Shown here piece after piece: positions 61,129 through 64,000 of a stretch of DNA of 64,000 nucleotides. Source of the DNA: Acetobacter nitrogenifigens DSM 23921 = NBRC 105050. Lineage in GTDB: Bacteria; Pseudomonadota; Alphaproteobacteria; Acetobacterales; Acetobacteraceae. Numbering within the stretch: position 1 is the first letter of the stretch; the number at the start of each line of letters is the position of its first letter. The notes below the pieces were generated by a model. It made no database searches. It was given only the letters and a program-made list of their open reading frames with translations, and was not told the origin of the DNA. Position numbers and translations under genes: made by a program. The stretch lies in the NCBI RefSeq assembly GCF_000429165.1, contig NZ_AUBI01000001.1:62001-126000 (forward strand). The letters run 5' to 3'.

Positions 61129-62274
61129 TCACGAGATGCCGTGAATCCCGCTTGGCCTGAGACCTTCGCCGATCCATTTCGGAATTGGCGTAAGCCCGGC
61201 GCACGTCAACCGCCCGCCGCTGATTGGCGCGGGCGCGCCCGTCACGCTAGGCGCCGACAGAGGCAACCTCCGCAACGACCGTACCGCCAGAAAACCAAAA
61301 CACTCGGCTTCAAGCGCATCGCCATCCCAGCCAAGATCTTCGACCGGTCGCACCGCTCCCTGTAGCGACAGGCGCAGACTCTCCATCAGAACGGGGTTGT
61401 GCCGCCCGCCTCCGCAAACGTACCAGGCCAGCGGCTGATTCGGCAGCGGCGCGCGGCGTATGGCCTCCACAGTGAACGCCGCCAGCGTCGCTGCGCCGTC
61501 TTCCGGCGAGCAATCCCGCACCGCCTCAAGAGCCGTAACGAAACTCAACCTATCCAGAGACTTTGGGGGGGGGAGAGAAAAATACGGGTCTGACAAAAGG
61601 CGTTCCAGAATGTCCCGCCTCGGCGTCCCAGCCGCCGCCAGCGCGCCGTCGACGTCGCACGCGACGCCCGTATGGCGAAACGCCCAGTCGTCGAGCAGCG
61701 CATTTCCCGGCCCCGTGTCGCAGGCATGAACGGACCCGTCCGCATCAATGAATGTCAGATTCGCCACGCCGCCGATATTGAGGATTGCGACGGGGCGTTC
61801 CCCGCCATGGATCAGCGCGGCATGATACCACGGCGCCAGCGGCGCGCCCTGCCCTCCGGCCGCCACGTCCGCGCTTCGGAAATCGTGAACGACAGGAAGA
61901 CCGGTTTCGGAGGACAGCAACGCCGCGTCTCCGATCTGCCATGTCCGCCGTTCGGCAGGTGCATGCAGGATCGTCTGCCCGTGAAACCCGATCACATCGA
62001 CATGCGGCGCATCCGCGAGAAGAGCGTTGACGGCTTCCGCATGCCGCAACGTGATCTCACGCTCCACAGCCAGCACCTCGGCGTCATCGAGCGCCAGGTC
62101 CGCCGCGCGGTCCAGCAACGCCCGCGCACGCTGACGCAGTTCCAGCGTATAGGGCAGGCTCAGCCGCGCGCCGTGCGAGAAAACGCGCTCCCCGTCAGTC
62201 TCGATGATCGCGGCGTCAACTCCGTCCAGAGACGTTCCGCTCATGAGACCGATGGTTGTCAGCATGGCGCTCAT
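61129..62274 (-). CDS. anmK: Anhydro-N-acetylmuramic acid kinase
   Basis: AnmK phosphorylates 1,6-anhydro-MurNAc from cell-wall turnover and opens it to MurNAc-6-phosphate. The 381-residue protein shows TTIGLMSGTSLDGVDAAIIE (ATP loop), VIGFHGQTILHAPAERRTWQ, FRSADVAAGGQGAPLAPWYH, ILNIGGVANLTFID and CDTGPGNALLDDW. The ATG overlaps the gntR stop (ATGA). A run of nine C on the coding strand (61573-61565) encodes part of a Pro triplet and may be prone to slippage. Confidence 0.95.
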   Translation of the reverse strand: MSAMLTTIGLMSGTSLDGVDAAIIETDGERVFSHGARLSLPYTLELRQRARALLDRAADLALDDAEVLAVEREITLRHAEAVNALLADAPHVDVIGFHGQTILHAPAERRTWQIGDAALLSSETGLPVVHDFRSADVAAGGQGAPLAPWYHAALIHGGERPVAILNIGGVANLTFIDADGSVHACDTGPGNALLDDWAFRHTGVACDVDGALAAAGTPRRDILERLLSDPYFSLPPPKSLDRLSFVTALEAVRDCSPEDGAATLAAFTVEAIRRAPLPNQPLAWYVCGGGRHNPVLMESLRLSLQGAVRPVEDLGWDGDALEAECFGFLAVRSLRRLPLSAPSVTGAPAPISGGRLTCAGLTPIPKWIGEGLRPSGIHGIS

Positions 62275-63026
62275 CTTCCCTCGCCGCCTCCGCGCAATTC
62301 CACGACGAAATCATAAAGATCCGCGCGATAACAGGAGAACGTCACCTCAAGAACTCGACCGTCCGCCAGAAAAGAACGTCGCTCTATCGCCAGAACTGCC
62401 GACGCCTTCTCAAGATGCAGCAATTCGATCTCGGAGACCGCGCCTATCCGGGCGCGTATTCTCTGCAAGGCGCGAACCGGAAGAAGATCACGCTTGCGAA
62501 CGGCGTCATAAAGAGATTCCCCAATATCCTGCGGCTTCAATCCAAATTGCGCCGACATGACGGCGGTCTCGATCGCCATTGGCTGACCGTTCGCCATCCT
62601 GATCCGCTTCAGACGCAGCACCGGCGCGTGGGGCGCAATGCCCAAAGCCATGGCCTCATCAGGGCTGGCGACGCTCTCCTCCCTTCGCAACCAGACAGAT
62701 CCGGGCTCGAACCCGCGAGCACGCATATCCTCCGAAAAACCCAGCAAGCGTGACAACGGTTGCTCTATCCGTCCCGCGACGAAAGTCCCTGCGCCCTTTT
62801 TCTGGAGCAGGACGCCAGATTCGACCAGTTCGACGAACGCCTTGCGCACGGTCACGCGAGAGACGCCAATCATTTCCGCCAGATCGCGCTCCGCCGGAAT
62901 TGCGTCGCCACGCCGAAGCGCGCCCCGGTCGATCAGGGCGCGCAAGCGATCGTTGACCTGAATGTAGAGCGGCTTGCTGTCGTCCGGATCGGGCGTCAGT
63001 GCTGCGGCCAGCGTCATCGCGTCCAC
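62271..63026 (-). CDS. GntR-family regulator with UTRA domain
   Basis: A 251-residue HutC/NagR-type repressor. The winged helix is PLYIQVNDRLRALIDRGALR, IPAERDLAEMIGVSRVTVRK and GVLLQKKGAGTFVA; the ligand domain follows with LGFSEDMRARGFEPGSVWLR and RIRMANGQPMAIE. GTG 63026 with GGAG 7 bp ahead. Standing between murQ and anmK, it probably senses a muramic acid or N-acetylglucosamine phosphate and controls this operon. Confidence 0.9.
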   Translation of the reverse strand: MDAMTLAAALTPDPDDSKPLYIQVNDRLRALIDRGALRRGDAIPAERDLAEMIGVSRVTVRKAFVELVESGVLLQKKGAGTFVAGRIEQPLSRLLGFSEDMRARGFEPGSVWLRREESVASPDEAMALGIAPHAPVLRLKRIRMANGQPMAIETAVMSAQFGLKPQDIGESLYDAVRKRDLLPVRALQRIRARIGAVSEIELLHLEKASAVLAIERRSFLADGRVLEVTFSCYRADLYDFVVELRGGGEGR

Positions 63027-63035
63027 GATATGCTC

Positions 63036-63968
63036 CTACGCCCTCTCGCCAAGCGCACGACGCAAATCGCCGCCCGCTTTTTCAAGACGCGCCGTGATTT
63101 CCGCGACAGGGATACCTTTGCGGATCATCACCGCGCGCTTCACATTGTCGCCCGACGCAGCCAAGGCCGCCTCGATTTCTGCGTCTGTCCCGCCGGCAAG
63201 ACGGCGCACCATGGCGATCGCGCGGACACGCAGCTTTGCGTTGACGATGCGCATATCGACCATCTGCCCGCGATAGGCGTGACCCAGCCGAATCATCAGC
63301 GCCGTGGAGAGCATGTTCAGCGCCGCTTTCTGCGCCGTCCCCGCCTTAAGACGGGTCGAGCCGGAGATCACTTCAGGTCCAGTCGAGAGCACGATGCTCA
63401 TGGCGGCAGCCTGCAGCAGTTTTCCCTGCGGACTGGAACTCACGCCAACAGTCAGCGCCCCCTTTTCACGCGCAGCGCGAACGGCGGAGCACGTATACGG
63501 CGTGCGGCCACTCGCGGCCACGCCGATCACCAGATCGTCCGGCCCCGGATCATGCTCAAGTACGTCAGCCCGGCCGATATCTTCCCGGTCCTCTGCGCCT
63601 TCGACTGCTTCAAACAGAGCCTTCGCACCGCCAGCGAGCAGAAGCACGAGACGCTCGGGAGGCAATCCGAACGTGGGCGTCAATTCAACGCCGTCCTGAA
63701 GCCCGACCCTCCCCGAGGTGCCGGCACCGACGTAAAAGAGTCTGCCGCCGTTACGCATGCCCGGCAGCGCCGCGTCGACGACAGCCTCGATCTGTGGCGC
63801 GGCGGCGTAAGCGACCGCCGTTGCCGCCATCTGAGCCTCTCCCAGCGCCGACAGGATTGAACCGGTCGACCAGAGATCAATGTCGGCGAAGCGCTCATCC
63901 CGGCGCTCCGTCGCGGCGTCGGCGGACGCGAGCGCGGAAGGTGTTCTGGCGTCGTTGTTAGTCAACAA
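63036..63968 (-). CDS. murQ: N-acetylmuramic acid 6-phosphate etherase
   Basis: MurQ cleaves the lactyl ether of MurNAc-6-phosphate to GlcNAc-6-phosphate and lactate. The SIS domain has GRLFYVGAGTSGRVGLQDGV, TFGLPPERLVLLLAGG, the catalytic Glu in VEGAEDREDIG, and VIGVAASGRTPYTCSAVRAA. It ends with a helical UBA-like tail. The frame is open to the window edge; TTG 63968 gives 310 residues and has AAGGGAA about 10 bp ahead, but a start beyond 64000 cannot be excluded. With anmK it completes anhydro-MurNAc recycling. Confidence 0.94.
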   Translation of the reverse strand: MLTNNDARTPSALASADAATERRDERFADIDLWSTGSILSALGEAQMAATAVAYAAAPQIEAVVDAALPGMRNGGRLFYVGAGTSGRVGLQDGVELTPTFGLPPERLVLLLAGGAKALFEAVEGAEDREDIGRADVLEHDPGPDDLVIGVAASGRTPYTCSAVRAAREKGALTVGVSSSPQGKLLQAAAMSIVLSTGPEVISGSTRLKAGTAQKAALNMLSTALMIRLGHAYRGQMVDMRIVNAKLRVRAIAMVRRLAGGTDAEIEAALAASGDNVKRAVMIRKGIPVAEITARLEKAGGDLRRALGERA

Positions 63969-64000
63969 ATCGTATTCCCTTGCCTGAACAGTCGGCTCAC

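Overview
The window reads as chromosome of an alphaproteobacterium, most likely an acetic acid bacterium (Acetobacteraceae). The basis is high GC coding sequence, the purM-purN, DUF4175-lysA and lptF-lptG-lptD-surA-rsmA gene sets, a class-2 argC, a DUF3553 gene and a gum/acetan-like exopolysaccharide locus. I cannot fix the genus. No rRNA operon, CRISPR array, phage or intact insertion sequence is visible. Three tRNA genes are present: Leu-GAG, Leu-CAA and Ser-UGA.

Layout. 1-5.9 kb: purine synthesis (end of purM, purN) facing a large DUF4175 membrane protein coupled to lysA. 6.2-8.3 kb: three tandem CdiI-like (DUF1436-type) immunity genes, each preceded by the short tail of what looks like a deleted toxin gene. 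8.3-14.6 kb: a minus-strand ureide/purine nitrogen operon, hpxX-hpxY-hpxW-pucG-puuE-uraD-uraH. It covers hydroxyisourate to allantoate, then ureidoglycine to oxalurate/oxamate, without uricase or allantoate amidohydrolase. 14.9-18.7 kb: a flavin monooxygenase-like gene with a strongly folded 5' leader, a degenerate nucleotidyltransferase and moaA. 19-31.4 kb: housekeeping genes (DUF3553, phosphomannomutase/phosphoglucomutase, galU, lipB, serC, argC, an amino acid permease, mazG, aroE, an SDR and a TPR/glycosyltransferase-like protein).

31.5-34.3 kb: a self-contained type VI secretion cargo module (PAAR-lipase effector, ankyrin lipoprotein as probable immunity, Eag/DUF1795 chaperone) with no secretion machine nearby. 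A 26-nt sequence occurs in inverted orientation at both edges of this module. A diverged copy lies at the uraH edge of the CdiI array, so two unrelated toxin-related islands share a boundary sequence. 34.4-47.5 kb: an M32 carboxypeptidase, then an exopolysaccharide region (PAP2 phosphatase, Wzy-like polymerase, GT4, Wza/GumB-like export lipoprotein, outer-membrane barrel, and divergently a GumD-like priming transferase, Wzc/GumC-like chain-length ATPase, GT4, a small secreted protein and GT2). 47.6-55.1 kb: tRNA-Ser and the lipopolysaccharide-transport/outer-membrane genes lptF, lptG, lptD and surA, then rsmA.

55.5-56.6 kb: a 49-residue lipoprotein, and a crcB fluoride channel gene downstream of a clear fluoride riboswitch. 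56.8-60.8 kb: an overlapping hydantoinase-like / DUF917 / NCS1 permease operon, probably for uptake and breakdown of an unidentified nitrogen ring compound. 61.1-64 kb: murQ-gntR-anmK, recycling of cell-wall anhydro-MurNAc under a local GntR regulator.

The two toxin-related islands, the folded leader RNA and the ureide operon are the parts most worth follow-up. Everything here was read by eye; no database search was run.
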